Below are positions 47,754 through 59,190 of a stretch of DNA of 64,000 nucleotides, one piece after another. This DNA comes from Rallus limicola. Taxonomy: Eukaryota; Chordata; Aves; Gruiformes; Rallidae. The position numbers and the translations under genes were made by a program. Under the pieces are notes generated by a model. The model had not been told where the DNA came from. It ran no database searches and saw nothing but the letters and a program-made list of their open reading frames with translations. The stretch covers positions 56,581 through 120,580 of the forward strand of contig JAKCOZ010000580.1 in NCBI GenBank assembly GCA_022605955.1, written 5' to 3'. Each line of letters begins with the position of its first letter. Within the stretch, counting starts at the first letter, position 1.

Positions 47754-50700
47754 CTTTCAGGCCTAGCTTCTTTACTTTGGGAGTTATTGCTGGACGTTTA
47801 GCATGTTTTGAACTGCAGTCTGCTAGGGCCGAGAAAAGCACTGTAGGAGGTTCCAGGCATGTTCCCTCTTTCCAGGCAAAGGAAAAGGCTGAGAGCCAAA
47901 GTGACAGGGTCTGCTCATGTGTCCTGTTAGGAGGTTTCAGACAAGCTATGCCTTTCAGGCCTCGCTTCTTTACTTTGGGAGTTATTGCTGGACGTTTAGC
48001 ATGTTTTGAACTGCAGTCTGCGAGGGCCGAGAAAAGCACCGTAGGAGGTTCCAGGCATGTTCCCTCTTTCCAGGCAAAGGAAAAGGCTGAGAGCCAAAGT
48101 GACAGGGTCTGCTCGTGTGTCCTGTTAGGAGGTTTCAGACAAGCTATGCCTTTCAGGCCTAGCTTCTTTACTTTGGGAGTTATTGCTGGACGTTTAGCAT
48201 GTTTTGAACTGCAGTCTGCTAGGGCCGAGAAAAGCACCGTAGGAGGTTCCAGGCATGTTCCCTCTTTCCAGGCAAAGGAAAAGGCTGAGAGCCAAAGTGA
48301 CAGGGTCTGCTCGTGTGTCCTGTTAGGAGGTTTCAGACAAGCTATGCCTTTCAGGCCTAGCTTCTTTACTTTGGGAGTTATTGCTGGACGTTTAGCATGT
48401 TTTGAACTGCAGTCTGCTAGGGCCGAGAAAAGCACCGTAGGAGGTTCCAGGCATGTTCCCTCTTTCCAGGCAAAGGAAAAGGCTGAGAGCCAAAGTGACA
48501 GGGTCTGCTCGTGTGTCCTGTTAGGAGGTTTCAGACAAGCTGTGCCTTTCAGGCCTAGCTTCTTTACTTTGGGAGTTATTGCTGGACGTTTAGCATGTTT
48601 TGAACTGCAGTCTGCTAGGGCCGAGAAAAGCACCGTAGGAGGTTCCAGGCATGTTCCCTCTTTCCAGGCAAAGGAAAAGGCTGAGAGCCAAAGTGACAGG
48701 GTCTGCTCGTGTGTCCTGTTAGGAGGTTTCAGACAAGCTATGCCTTTCAGGCCTAGCTTCTTTACTTTGGGAGTTATTGCTGGACGTTTAGCATGTTTTG
48801 AACTGCAGTCTGCTAGGGCCGAGAAAAGCACCGTAGGAGGTTTCAGGCATGTTCCCTCTTTCCAGGCAAAGGAAAAGGCTGAGAGCCAAAGTGACAGGGT
48901 CTGCTCGTGTGTCCTGTTAGGAGGTTTCAGACAAGCTATGCCTTTCAGGCCTAGCTTCTTTACTTTGGGAGTTATTGCTGGACGTTTAGCATGTTTTGAA
49001 CTGCAGTCTGCTAGGGCCGAGAAAAGCACCGTAGGAGGTTCCAGGCATGTTCCCTCTTTCCAGGCAAAGGAAAAGGCTGAGAGCCAAAGTGACAGGGTCT
49101 GCTCGTGTGTCCTGTTAGGAGGTTTCAGACAAGCTATGCCTTTCAGGCCTAGCTTCTTTACTTTGGGAGTTATTGCTGGACGTTTAGCATGTTTTGAACT
49201 GCAGTCTGCTAGGGCCGAGAAAAGCACCGTAGGAGGTTCCAGGCATGTTCCCTCTTTCCAGGCAAAGGAAAAGGCTGAGAGCCAAAGTGACAGGGTCTGC
49301 TCGTGTGTCCTGTTAGGAGGTTTCAGACAAGCTATGCCTTTCAGGCCTAGCTTCTTTACTTTGGGAGTTATTGCTGGACGTTTAGCATGTTTTGAACTGC
49401 AGTCTTCTAGGGCCGAGAAAAGCACCGTAGGAGGTTCCAGGCATGTTCCCTCTTTCCAGGCAAAGGAAAAGGCTGAGAGCCAAAGTGACAGGGTCTGCTC
49501 GTGTGTCCTGTTAGGAGGTTTCAGACAAGCTATGCCTTTCAGGCCTAGCTTCTTTACTTTGGGAGTTATTGCTGGACGTTTAGCATGTTTTGAACTGCAG
49601 TCTGCTAGGGCCGAGAAAAGCACCGTAGGAGGTTCCAGGCATGTTCCCTCTTTCCAGGCAAAGGAAAAGGCTGAGAGCCAAAGTGACAGGGTCTGCTCGT
49701 GTGTCCTGTTAGGAGGTTTCAGACAAGCTATGCCTTTCAGGCCTAGCTTCTTTACTTTGGGAGTTACTGCTGGACGTTTAGCATGTTTTGAACTGCAGTC
49801 TGCGAGGGCCGAGAAAAGCACCGTAGGAGGTTCCAGGCATGTTCCCTCTTTCCAGGCAAAGGAAAAGGCTGAGAGCCAAAGTGACAGGGGCTGCTCGTGT
49901 GTCCTGTTAGGAGGTTTCAGACAAGCTATGCCTTTCAGGCCTAGCTTCTTTACTTTGGGAGTTATTGCTGGACTTTTAGCATGTTTTGAACTGCAGTCTG
50001 CTAGGGCCGAGAAAAGCACCGTAGGAGGTTCCAGGCATGTTCCCTCTTTCCAGGCAAAGGAAAAGGCTTAGAGCCAAAGTGACAGGGTCTGCTCGTGTGT
50101 CCTGTTAAGAGGTTTCAGACAAGCTATGCCTTTCAGGCCTAGCTTCTTTACTTTGGGAGTTATTGCTGGACGTTTAGCATGTTTTGAACTGCAGTCTGCT
50201 AGGGCCGAGAAAAGCACCGTAGGAGGTTCCAGGCATGTTCCCTCTTTCCAGGCAAAGGAAAAGGCTGAGAGCCAAAGTGACAGGGTCTGCTCGTGTGTCC
50301 TGTTAGGAGGTTTCAGACAAGCTATGCCTTTCAGGCCTAGCTTCTTTACTTTGGGAGTTATTGCTGGACGTTTAGCATGTTTTGAACTGCAGTCTGCTAG
50401 GGCCGAGAAAAGCACCGTAGGAGGTTCCAGGCATGTTCCCTCTTTCCAGGCAAAGGAAAAGGCTGAGAGCCAAAGTGACAGGGTCTGCTCGTGTGTCCTG
50501 TTAGGAGGTTTCAGACAAGCTATGCCTTTCAGGCCTAGCTTCTTTACTTTGGGAGTTATTGCTGGACGTTTAGCATGTTTTGAACTGCAGTCTGCTAGGG
50601 CCGAGAAAAGCACCGTAGGAGGTTCCAGGCATGTTCCCTCTTTCCAGGCAAAGGAAAAGGCTGAGAGCCAAAGTGACAGGGGCTGCTCGTGTGTCCTGTT

Positions 50701-51239
50701 ACGAGGTTTCAGACAAGCTATGCCTTTCAGGCCTAGCTTCTTTACTTTGGGAGTTATTGCTGGACGTTTAGCATGTTTTGAACTGCAGTCTGCTAGGGCC
50801 GAGAAAAGCACCGTAGGAGGTTCCAGGCATGTTCCCTCTTTCCAGGCAAAGGAAAAGGCTGAGAGCCAAAGTGACAGGGTCTGCTCGTGTGTCCTGTTAG
50901 GAGGTTTCAGACAAGCTATGCCTTTCAGGCCTCGCTTCTTTACTTTGGGAGTTATTGCTGGACGTTTAGCATGTTTTGAACTGCAGTCTGCGAGGGCCGA
51001 GAAAAGCACCGTAGGAGGTTCCAGGCATGTTCCCTCTTTCCAGGCAAAGGAAAAGGCTGAGAGCCAAAGTGACAGGGGCTGCTCGTGTGTCCTGTTAGGA
51101 GGTTTCAGACAAGCTATGCCTTTCAGGCCTAGCTTCTTTACTTTGGGAGTTATTGCTGGACGTTTAGCATGTTTTGAACTGCAATCTGCTAGGGCCGAGA
51201 AAAGCACCGTAGGAAGTTCCAGGCATGTTCCCTCTTTCC

Positions 51240-51310
51240 AGGCAAAGGAAAAGGCTGAGAGCCAAAGTGACAGGGTCTACTCGTGATTCCTGTTAGGAGT
51301 TTTCAGACAA
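51240..51310 (-). repeat. Locally divergent stretch within a reverse monomer
   Basis: Between 51277 and 51300 the usual CTGCTCGTGTGTCCTG reads CTACTCGTGATTCCTG, and GGAGGTTT becomes GGAGTTTT. This gives several substitutions in about 25 bp with no length change, in an array where most monomers differ by only one or two bases. They put stops into the frames on both strands. I see no copy of this cluster elsewhere. Confidence 0.8.
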
Positions 51311-52050
51311 GCTATGCCTTTCAGGCCTAGCTTCTTTACTTTGGGAGTTATCGCTGGACGTTTAGCATGTTTTGAACTGCAGTCTGCTAGGGCCGAGAAA
51401 AGCACCGTAGGAGGTTCCAGGCATGTTCCCTCTTTCCAGGCAAAGGAAAAGGCTGAGAGCCAAAGTGACAGGGTCTGCTCGTGTGTCCTGTTAGGAGGTT
51501 TCAGACAAGCTATGCCTTTCAGGCCTAGCTTCTTTACTTTGGGAGTTATTGCTGGACGTTTAGCATGTTTTGAACTGCAGTCTGCTAGGGCCGAGAAAAG
51601 CACCGTAGGAGGTTCCAGGCATGTTCCCTCTTTCCAGGCAAAGGAAAAGGCTGAGAGCCAAAGTGACAGGGTCTGCTCGTGTGTCCTGTTAGGAGGTTTC
51701 AGACAAGCTATGCCTTTCAGGCCTAGCTTCTTTACTTTGGGAGTTATTGCTGGACGTTTAGCATGTTTTGAACTGCAGTCTGCTAGGGCCGAGAAAAGCA
51801 CCGTAGGAGGTTCCAGGCATGTTCCCTCTTTCCAGGCAAAGGAAAAGGCTGAGAGCCAAAGTGACAGGGTCTGCTCGTGTGTCCTGTTAGGAGGTTTCAG
51901 ACAAGCTATGCCTTTCAGGCCTAGCTTCTTTACTTTGGGAGTTATTGCTGGACGTTTAGCATGTTTTGAACTGCAGTCTGCTAGGGCCGAGAAAAGCACC
52001 GTAGGAGGTTCCAGGCATGTTCCCTCTTTCCAGGCAAAGGAAAAGGCTGA

Positions 52051-55000
52051 GAGCCAACGTGACAGGGTCTGCTCGTGTGTCCTGTTAGGAGGTTTCAGAC
52101 AAGCTATGCCTTTCAGGCCTAGCTTCTTTACTTTGGGAGTTATTGCTGGACGTTTAGCATGTTTTGAACTGCAGTCTGCTAGGGCCGAGAAAAGCACCGT
52201 AGGAGGTTCCAGGCATGTTCCCTCTTTCCAGGCAAAGGAAAAGGCTGAGAGCCAAAGTGACAGGGTCTGCTCGTGTGTCCTGTTAGGAGGTTTCAGACAA
52301 GCTATGCCTTTCAGGCCTCGCTTCTTTACTTTGGGAGTTATTGCTGGACGTTTAGCATGTTTTGAACTGCAGTCTGCTAGGGCCGAGAAAAGCACCGTAG
52401 GAGGTTCCAGGCATGTTCCCTCTTTCCAGGCAAAGGAAAAGGCTGAGAGCCAAAGTGACAGGGTCTGCTCGTGTGTCCTGTTAGGAGGTTTCAGACAAGC
52501 TATGCCTTTCAGGCCTAGCTTCTTTACTTTGGGAGTTATTGCTGGACGTTTAGCATGTTTTGAACTGCAGTCTGCTAGGGCCGAGAAAAGCACCGTAGGA
52601 GGTTCCAGGCATGTTCCCTCTTTCCAGGCAAAGGAAAAGGCTGAGAGCCAAAGTGACAGGGTCTGCTCGTGTGTCCTGTTAGGAGGTTTCAGACAAGCTA
52701 TGCCTTTCAGGCCTAGCTTCTTTACTTTGGGAGTTATTGCTGGACGTTTAGCATGTTTTGAACTGCAGTCTGCTAGGGCCGAGAAAAGCACCGTAGGAGG
52801 TTTCAGGCATGTTCCCTCTTTCCAGGCAAAGGAAAAGGCTGAGAGCCAAAGTGACAGGGTCTGCTCGGGTGTCCTGTTAGGAGGTTTCAGACAAGCTATG
52901 CCTTTCAGGCCTAGCTTCTTTACTTTGGGAGTTATTGCTGGACGTTTAGCATGTTTTGAACTGCAGTCTGCTAGGGCCGAGAAAAGCACCGTAGGAGGTT
53001 CCAGGCATGTTCCCTCTTTCCAGGCAAAGGAAAAGGCTGAGAGCCAAAGTGACAGGGTCTGCTCGTGTGTCCTGTTAGGAGGTTTCAGACAAGCTATGCC
53101 TTTCAGGCCTCGCTTCTTTACTTTGGGAGTTATTGCTGGACGTTTAGCATGTTTTGAACTGCAGTCTGCTAGGGCCGAGAAAAGCACCGTAGGAGGTTCC
53201 AGGCATGTTCCCTCTTTCCAGGCAAAGGAAAAGGCTGAGAGCCAAAGTGACAGGGTCTGCTCGTGTGTCCTGTTAGGAGGTTTCAGACAAGCTATGCCTT
53301 TCAGGCCTAGCTTCTTTACTTTGGGAGTTATTGCTGGACGTTTAGCATGTTTTGAACTGCAGTCTGCTAGGGCCGAGAAAAGCACCGTAGGAGGTTCCAG
53401 GCATGTTCCCTCTTTCCAGGCAAAGGAAAAGGCTGAGAGCCAAAGCGACAGGGTCTGCTCGTGTGTCCTGTTAGGAGGTTTCAGACAAGCTATGCCTTTC
53501 AGGCCTAGCTTCTTTACTTTGGGAGTTATTGCTGGACGTTTAGCATGTTTTGAACTGCAGTCTGCTAGGGCCGAGAAAAGCACCGTAGGAGGTTCCAGGC
53601 ATGTTCCCTCTTTCCAGGCAAAGGAAAAGGCTGAGAGCCAAAGTGACAGGGTCTGCTCGTGTGTCCTGTTAGGAGGTTTCAGACAAGCTATGCCTTTCAG
53701 GCCTAGCTTCTTTACTTTGGGAGTTATTGCTGGACGTTTAGCATGTTTTGAACTGCAGTCTGCTAGGGCCGAGAAAAGCACCGTAGGAGGTTCCAGGCAT
53801 GTTCCCTCTTTCCAGGCAAAGGAAAAGGCTGAGAGCCAAAGTGACAGGGTCTGCTCGTGTGTCCTGTTAGGAGGTTTCAGACAAGCTATGCCTTTCAGGC
53901 CTAGCTTCTTTACTTTGGGAGTTATTGCTGGACGTTTAGCATGTTTTGAACTGCAGTCTGCTAGGGCCGAGAAAAGCACCGTAGGAGGTTCCAGGCATGT
54001 TCCCTCTTTCCAGGCAAAGGAAAAGGCTGAGAGCCAAAGTGACAGGGGCTGCTCGTGTGTCCTGTTAGGAGGTTTCAGACAAGCTATGCCTTTCAGGCCT
54101 AGCTTCTTTACTTTGGGAGTTATTGCTGGACGTTTAGCATGTTTTGAACTGCAGTCTGCTAGGGCCGAGAAAAGCACCGTAGGAGGTTCCAGGCATGTTC
54201 CCTCTTTCCAGGCAAAGGAAAAGGCTGAGAGCCAAAGTGACAGGGTCTGCTCGTGTGTCCTGTTAGGAGGTTTCAGACAAGCTATGCCTTTCAGGCCTAG
54301 CTTCTTTACTTTGGGAGTTATTGCTGGACGTTTAGCATGTTTTGAACTGCAGTCTGCTAGGGCCGAGAAAAGCACCGTAGGAGGTTCCAGGCATGTTCCC
54401 TCTTTCCAGGCAAAGGAAAAGGCTGAGAGCCAAAGTGACAGGGTCTGCTCATGTGTCCTGTTAGGAGGTTTCAGACAAGCTATGCCTTTCAGGCCTCGCT
54501 TCTTTACTTTGGGAGTTATTGCTGGACGTTTAGCATGTTTTGAACTGCAGTCTGCGAGGGCCGAGAAAAGCACCGTAGGAGGTTCCAGGCATGTTCCCTC
54601 TTTCCAGGCAAAGGAAAAGGCTGAGAGCCAAAGTGACAGGGTCTGCTCGTGTGTCCTGTTAGGAGGTTTCAGACAAGCTATGCCTTTCAGGCCTAGCTTC
54701 TTTACTTTGGGAGTTATTGCTGGACGTTTAGCATGTTTTGAACTGCAGTCTGCTAGGGCCGAGAAAAGCACCGTAGGAGGTTCCAGGCATGTTCCCTCTT
54801 TCCAGGCAAAGGAAAAGGCTGAGAGCCAAAGTGACAGGGGCTGCTCATGTGTCCTGTTAGGAGGTTTCAGACAAGCTATGCCTTTCAGGCCTCGCTTCTT
54901 TACTTTGGGAGTTATTGCTGGACGTTTAGCATGTTTTGAACTGCAGTCTGCGAGGGCCGAGAAACGCACCGTAGGAGGTTCCAGGCATGTTCCCTCTTTC

Positions 55001-57010
55001 CAGGCAAAGGAAAAGGCTGAGAGCCAAAGTGACAGGGTCTGCTCGTGTGTCCTGTTAGGAGGTTTCAGACAAGCTATGCCTTTCAGGCCTAGCTTCTTTA
55101 CTTTGGGAGTTATTGCTGGACGTTTAGCATGTTTTGAACTGCAGTCTGCTAGGGCCGAGAAAAGCACCGTAGGAGGTTCCAGGCATGTTCCCTCTTTCCA
55201 GGCAAAGGAAAAGGCTGAGAGCCAAAGTGACAGGGTCTGCTCGTGTGTCCTGTTAGGAGGTTTCAGACAAGCTATGCCTTTCAGGCCTAGCTTCTTTACT
55301 TTGGGAGTTATTGCTGGACGTTTAGCATGTTTTGAACTGCAGTCTGCTAGGGCCGAGAAAAGCACCGTAGGAGGTTCCAGGCATGTTCCCTCTTTCCAGG
55401 CAAAGGAAAAGGCTGAGAGCCAAAGTGACAGGGTCTGCTCGTGTGTCCTGTTAGGAGGTTTCAGACAAGCTATGCCTTTCAGGCCTAGCTTCTTTACTTT
55501 GGGAGTTATTGCTGGACGTTTAGCATGTTTTGAACTGCAGTCTGCTAGGGCCGAGAAAAGCACCGTAGGAGGTTCCAGGCATGTTCCCTCTTTCCAGGCA
55601 AAGGAAAAGGCTGAGAGCCAACGTGACAGGGTCTGCTCGTGTGTCCTGTTAGGAGGTTTCAGACAAGCTATGCCTTTCAGGCCTAGCTTCTTTACTTTGG
55701 GAGTTATTGCTGGACGTTTAGCATGTTTTGAACTGCAGTCTGCTAGGGCCGAGAAAAGCACCGTAGGAGGTTCCAGGCATGTTCCCTCTTTCCAGGCAAA
55801 GGAAAAGGCTGAGAGCCAAAGTGACAGGGTCTGCTCGTGTGTCCTGTTAGGAGGTTTCAGACAAGCTATGCCTTTCAGGCCTCGCTTCTTTACTTTGGGA
55901 GTTATTGCTGGACGTTTAGCATGTTTTGAACTGCAGTCTGCTAGGGCCGAGAAAAGCACCGTAGGAGGTTCCAGGCATGTTCCCTCTTTCCAGGCAAAGG
56001 AAAAGGCTGAGAGCCAAAGTGACAGGGTCTGCTCGTGTGTCCTGTTAGGAGGTTTCAGACAAGCTATGCCTTTCAGGCCTAGCTTCTTTACTTTGGGAGT
56101 TATTGCTGGACGTTTAGCATGTTTTGAACTGCAGTCTGCTAGGGCCAAGAAAAGCACCGTAGGAGGTTCCAGGCATGTTCCCTCTTTCCAGGCAAAGGAA
56201 AAGGCTGAGAGCCAAAGTGACAGGGTCTGCTCGTGTGTCCTGTTAGGAGGTTTCAGACAAGCTATGCCTTTCAGGCCTAGCTTCTTTACTTTGGGAGTTA
56301 TTGCTGGACGTTTAGCATGTTTTGAACTGCAGTCTGCTAGGGCCGAGAAAAGCACCGTAGGAGGTTCCAGGCATGTTCCCTCTTTCCAGGCAAAGGAAAA
56401 GGCTGAGAGCCAAAGCGACAGGGTCTGCTCGTGTGTCCTGTTAGGAGGTTTCAGACAAGCTATGCCTTTCAGGCCTAGCTTCTTTACTTTGGGAGTTATT
56501 GCTGGACGTTTAGCATGTTTTGAACTGCAGTCTGCTAGGGCCGAGAAAAGCACCGTAGGAGGTTCCAGGCATGTTCCCTCTTTCCAGGCAAAGGAAAAGG
56601 CTGAGAGCCAAAGTGACAGGGTCTGCTCGTGTGTCCTGTTAGGAGGTTTCAGACAAGCTATGCCTTTCAGGCCTAGCTTCTTTACTTTGGGAGTTATTGC
56701 TGGACGTTTAGCATGTTTTGAACTGCAGTCTGCTAGGGCCGAGAAAAGCACCGTAGGAGGTTCCAGGCATGTTCCCTCTTTCCAGGCAAAGGAAAAGGCT
56801 GAGAGCCAAAGTGACAGGGTCTGCTCGTGTGTCCTGTTAGGAGGTTTCAGACAAGCTATGCCTTTCAGGCCTAGCTTCTTTACTTTGGGAGTTATTGCTG
56901 GACGTTTAGCATGTTTTGAACTGCAGTCTGCTAGGGCCGAGAAAAGCACCGTAGGAGGTTCCAGGCATGTTCCCTCTTTCCAGGCAAAGGAAAAGGCTGA
57001 GAGCCAAAGC
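52051..57010 (-). repeat. 18-monomer offset block duplication in the reverse arm (3564 bp)
   Basis: AGCCAACGTGAC (52052 and 55616), GGCCTCGCTTC (52314 and 55878) and CAAAGCGACAGG (53441 and 57005) each recur 3564 bp apart, which is 18 monomers. Other rare variants, such as GGTTTCAGGCATG at 52798, are not shared, so the duplication is partial or has since been altered by later exchanges. Confidence 0.65.
54430..54960 (-). repeat. Two-monomer duplication in the reverse arm (396 bp)
   Basis: The linked set CTCATGTGTCC, GGCCTCGCTTC and CTGCGAGGGCC occurs around 54449-54560 and again around 54845-54960, offset by 396 bp (two monomers). The same combination also occurs near 47915-48025 and 59595-59705, which marks it as a monomer subtype of this arm. 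Confidence 0.78.
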
Positions 57011-58400
57011 GACAGGGTCTGCTCGTGTGTCCTGTTAGGAGGTTTCAGACAAGCTATGCCTTTCAGGCCTAGCTTCTTTACTTTGGGAGTTATTGCTGGA
57101 CGTTTAGCATGTTTTGAACTGCAGTCTGCTAGGGCCGAGAAAAGCACCGTAGGAGGTTCCAGGCATGTTCCCTCTTTCCAGGCAAAGGAAAAGGCTGAGA
57201 GCCAAAGTGACAGGGTCTGCTCGTGTGTCCTGTTAGGAGGTTTCAGACAAGCTATGCCTTTCAGGCCTAGCTTCTTTACTTTGGGAGTTATTGCTGGACG
57301 TTTAGCATGTTTTGAACTGCAGTCTGCTAGGGCCAAGAAAAGCACCGTAGGAGGTTCCAGGCATGTTCCCTCTTTCCAGGCAAAGGAAAAGGCTGAGAGC
57401 CAAAGTGACAGGGTCTGCTCGTGTGTCCTGTTAGGAGGTTTCAGACAAGCTATGCCTTTCAGGCCTAGCTTCTTTACTTTGGGAGTTATTGCTGGACGTT
57501 TAGCATGTTTTGAACTGCAGTCTGCTAGGGCCGAGAAAAGCACCGTAGGAGGTTCCAGGCATGTTCCCTCTTTCCAGGCAAAGGAAAAGGCTGAGAGCCA
57601 AAGCGACAGGGTCTGCTCGTGTGTCCTGTTAGGAGGTTTCAGACAAGCTATGCCTTTCAGGCCTAGCTTCTTTACTTTGGGAGTTATTGCTGGACGTTTA
57701 GCATGTTTTGAACTGCAGTCTGCTAGGGCCGAGAAAAGCACCGTAGGAGGTTCCAGGCATGTTCCCTCTTTCCAGGCAAAGGAAAAGGCTGAGAGCCAAA
57801 GTGACAGGGTCTGCTCGTGTGTCCTGTTAGGAGGTTTCAGACAAGCTATGCCTTTCAGGCCTAGCTTCTTTACTTTGGGAGTTATTGCTGGACGTTTAGC
57901 ATGTTTTGAACTGCAGTCTGCTAGGGCCGAGAAAAGCACCGTAGGAGGTTCCAGGCATGTTCCCTCTTTCCAGGCAAAGGAAAAGGCTGAGAGCCAAAGT
58001 GACAGGGTCTGCTCGTGTGTCCTGTTAGGAGGTTTCAGACAAGCTATGCCTTTCAGGCCTAGCTTCTTTACTTTGGGAGTTATTGCTGGACGTTTAGCAT
58101 GTTTTGAACTGCAGTCTGCTAGGGCCGAGAAAAGCACCGTAGGAGGTTCCAGGCATGTTCCCTCTTTCCAGGCAAAGGAAAAGGCTGAGAGCCAAAGCGA
58201 CAGGGTCTGCTCGTGTGTCCTGTTAGGAGGTTTCAGACAAGCTATGCCTTTCAGGCCTAGCTTCTTTACTTTGGGAGTTATTGCTGGACGTTTAGCATGT
58301 TTTGAACTGCAGTCTGCTAGGGCCGAGAAAAGCACCGTAGGAGGTTCCAGGCATGTTCCCTCTTTCCAGGCAAAGGAAAAGGCTGAGAGCCAAAGCGACA
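56411..58400 (-). repeat. Three-monomer/six-monomer higher-order repeat in the reverse arm
   Basis: CAAAGCGACAGG recurs at 56411, 57005, 57599 and 58193, exactly 594 bp (three monomers) apart. GGGCCAAGAAAAG recurs at 56142 and 57330, 1188 bp (six monomers) apart. The structure reads as a three-monomer repeat doubled into a six-monomer one. A further CAAAGCGAC at 58391 breaks the pattern. Confidence 0.82.
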
Positions 58401-59190
58401 GGGTCTGCTCGTGTGTCCTGTTAGGAGGTTTCAGACAAGCTATGCCTTTCAGGCCTAGCTTCTTTACTTTGGGAGTTATTGCTGGACGTTTAGCATGTTT
58501 TGAACTGCAGTCTGCTAGGGCCGAGAAAAGCACCGTAGGAGGTTCCAGGCATGTTCCCTCTTTCCAGGCAAAGGAAAAGGCTGAGAGCCAAAGTGACAGG
58601 GTCTGCTCGTGTGTCCTGTTAGGAGGTTTCAGACAAGCTATGCCTTTCATGCCTAGCTTCTTTACTTTGGGAGTTATTGCTGGACGTTTAGCATGTTTTG
58701 AACTGCAGTCTGCTAGGGCCGAGAAAAGCACCGTAGGAGGTTCCAGGCATGTTCCCTCTTTCCAGGCAAAGGAAAAGGCTGAGAGCCAAAGTGACAGGGT
58801 CTGCTCGTGTGTCCTGTTAGGAGGTTTCAGACAAGCTATGCCTTTCAGGCCTAGCTTCTTTACTTTGGGGGTTATTGCTGGACGTTTAGCATGTTTTGAA
58901 CTGCAGTCTGCTAGGGCCGAGAAAAGCACCGTAGGAGGTTCCAGGCATGTTCCCTCTTTCCAGGCAAAGGAAAAGGCTGAGAGCCAAAGTGACAGGGTCT
59001 GCTCGTGTGTCCTGTTAGGAGGTTTCAGACAAGCTATGCCTTTCAGGCCTAGCTTCTTTACTTTGGGAGTTATTGCTGGACGTTTAGCATGTTTTGAACT
59101 GCAGTCTGCTAGGGCCGAGAAAAGCACCGTAGGAGGTTCCAGGCATGTTCCCTCTTTCCAGGCAAAGGAAAAGGCTGAGAGCCAAAGTGA

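Noticed and set aside
36829..50071. Very long open frames on both strands across the inversion (over 4300 codons each)
   Set aside because: They result from the same stop-free monomer on either side of the junction. The filler happens to keep the phase, so one frame reads sense satellite and then antisense satellite. No protein would be built that way by selection.
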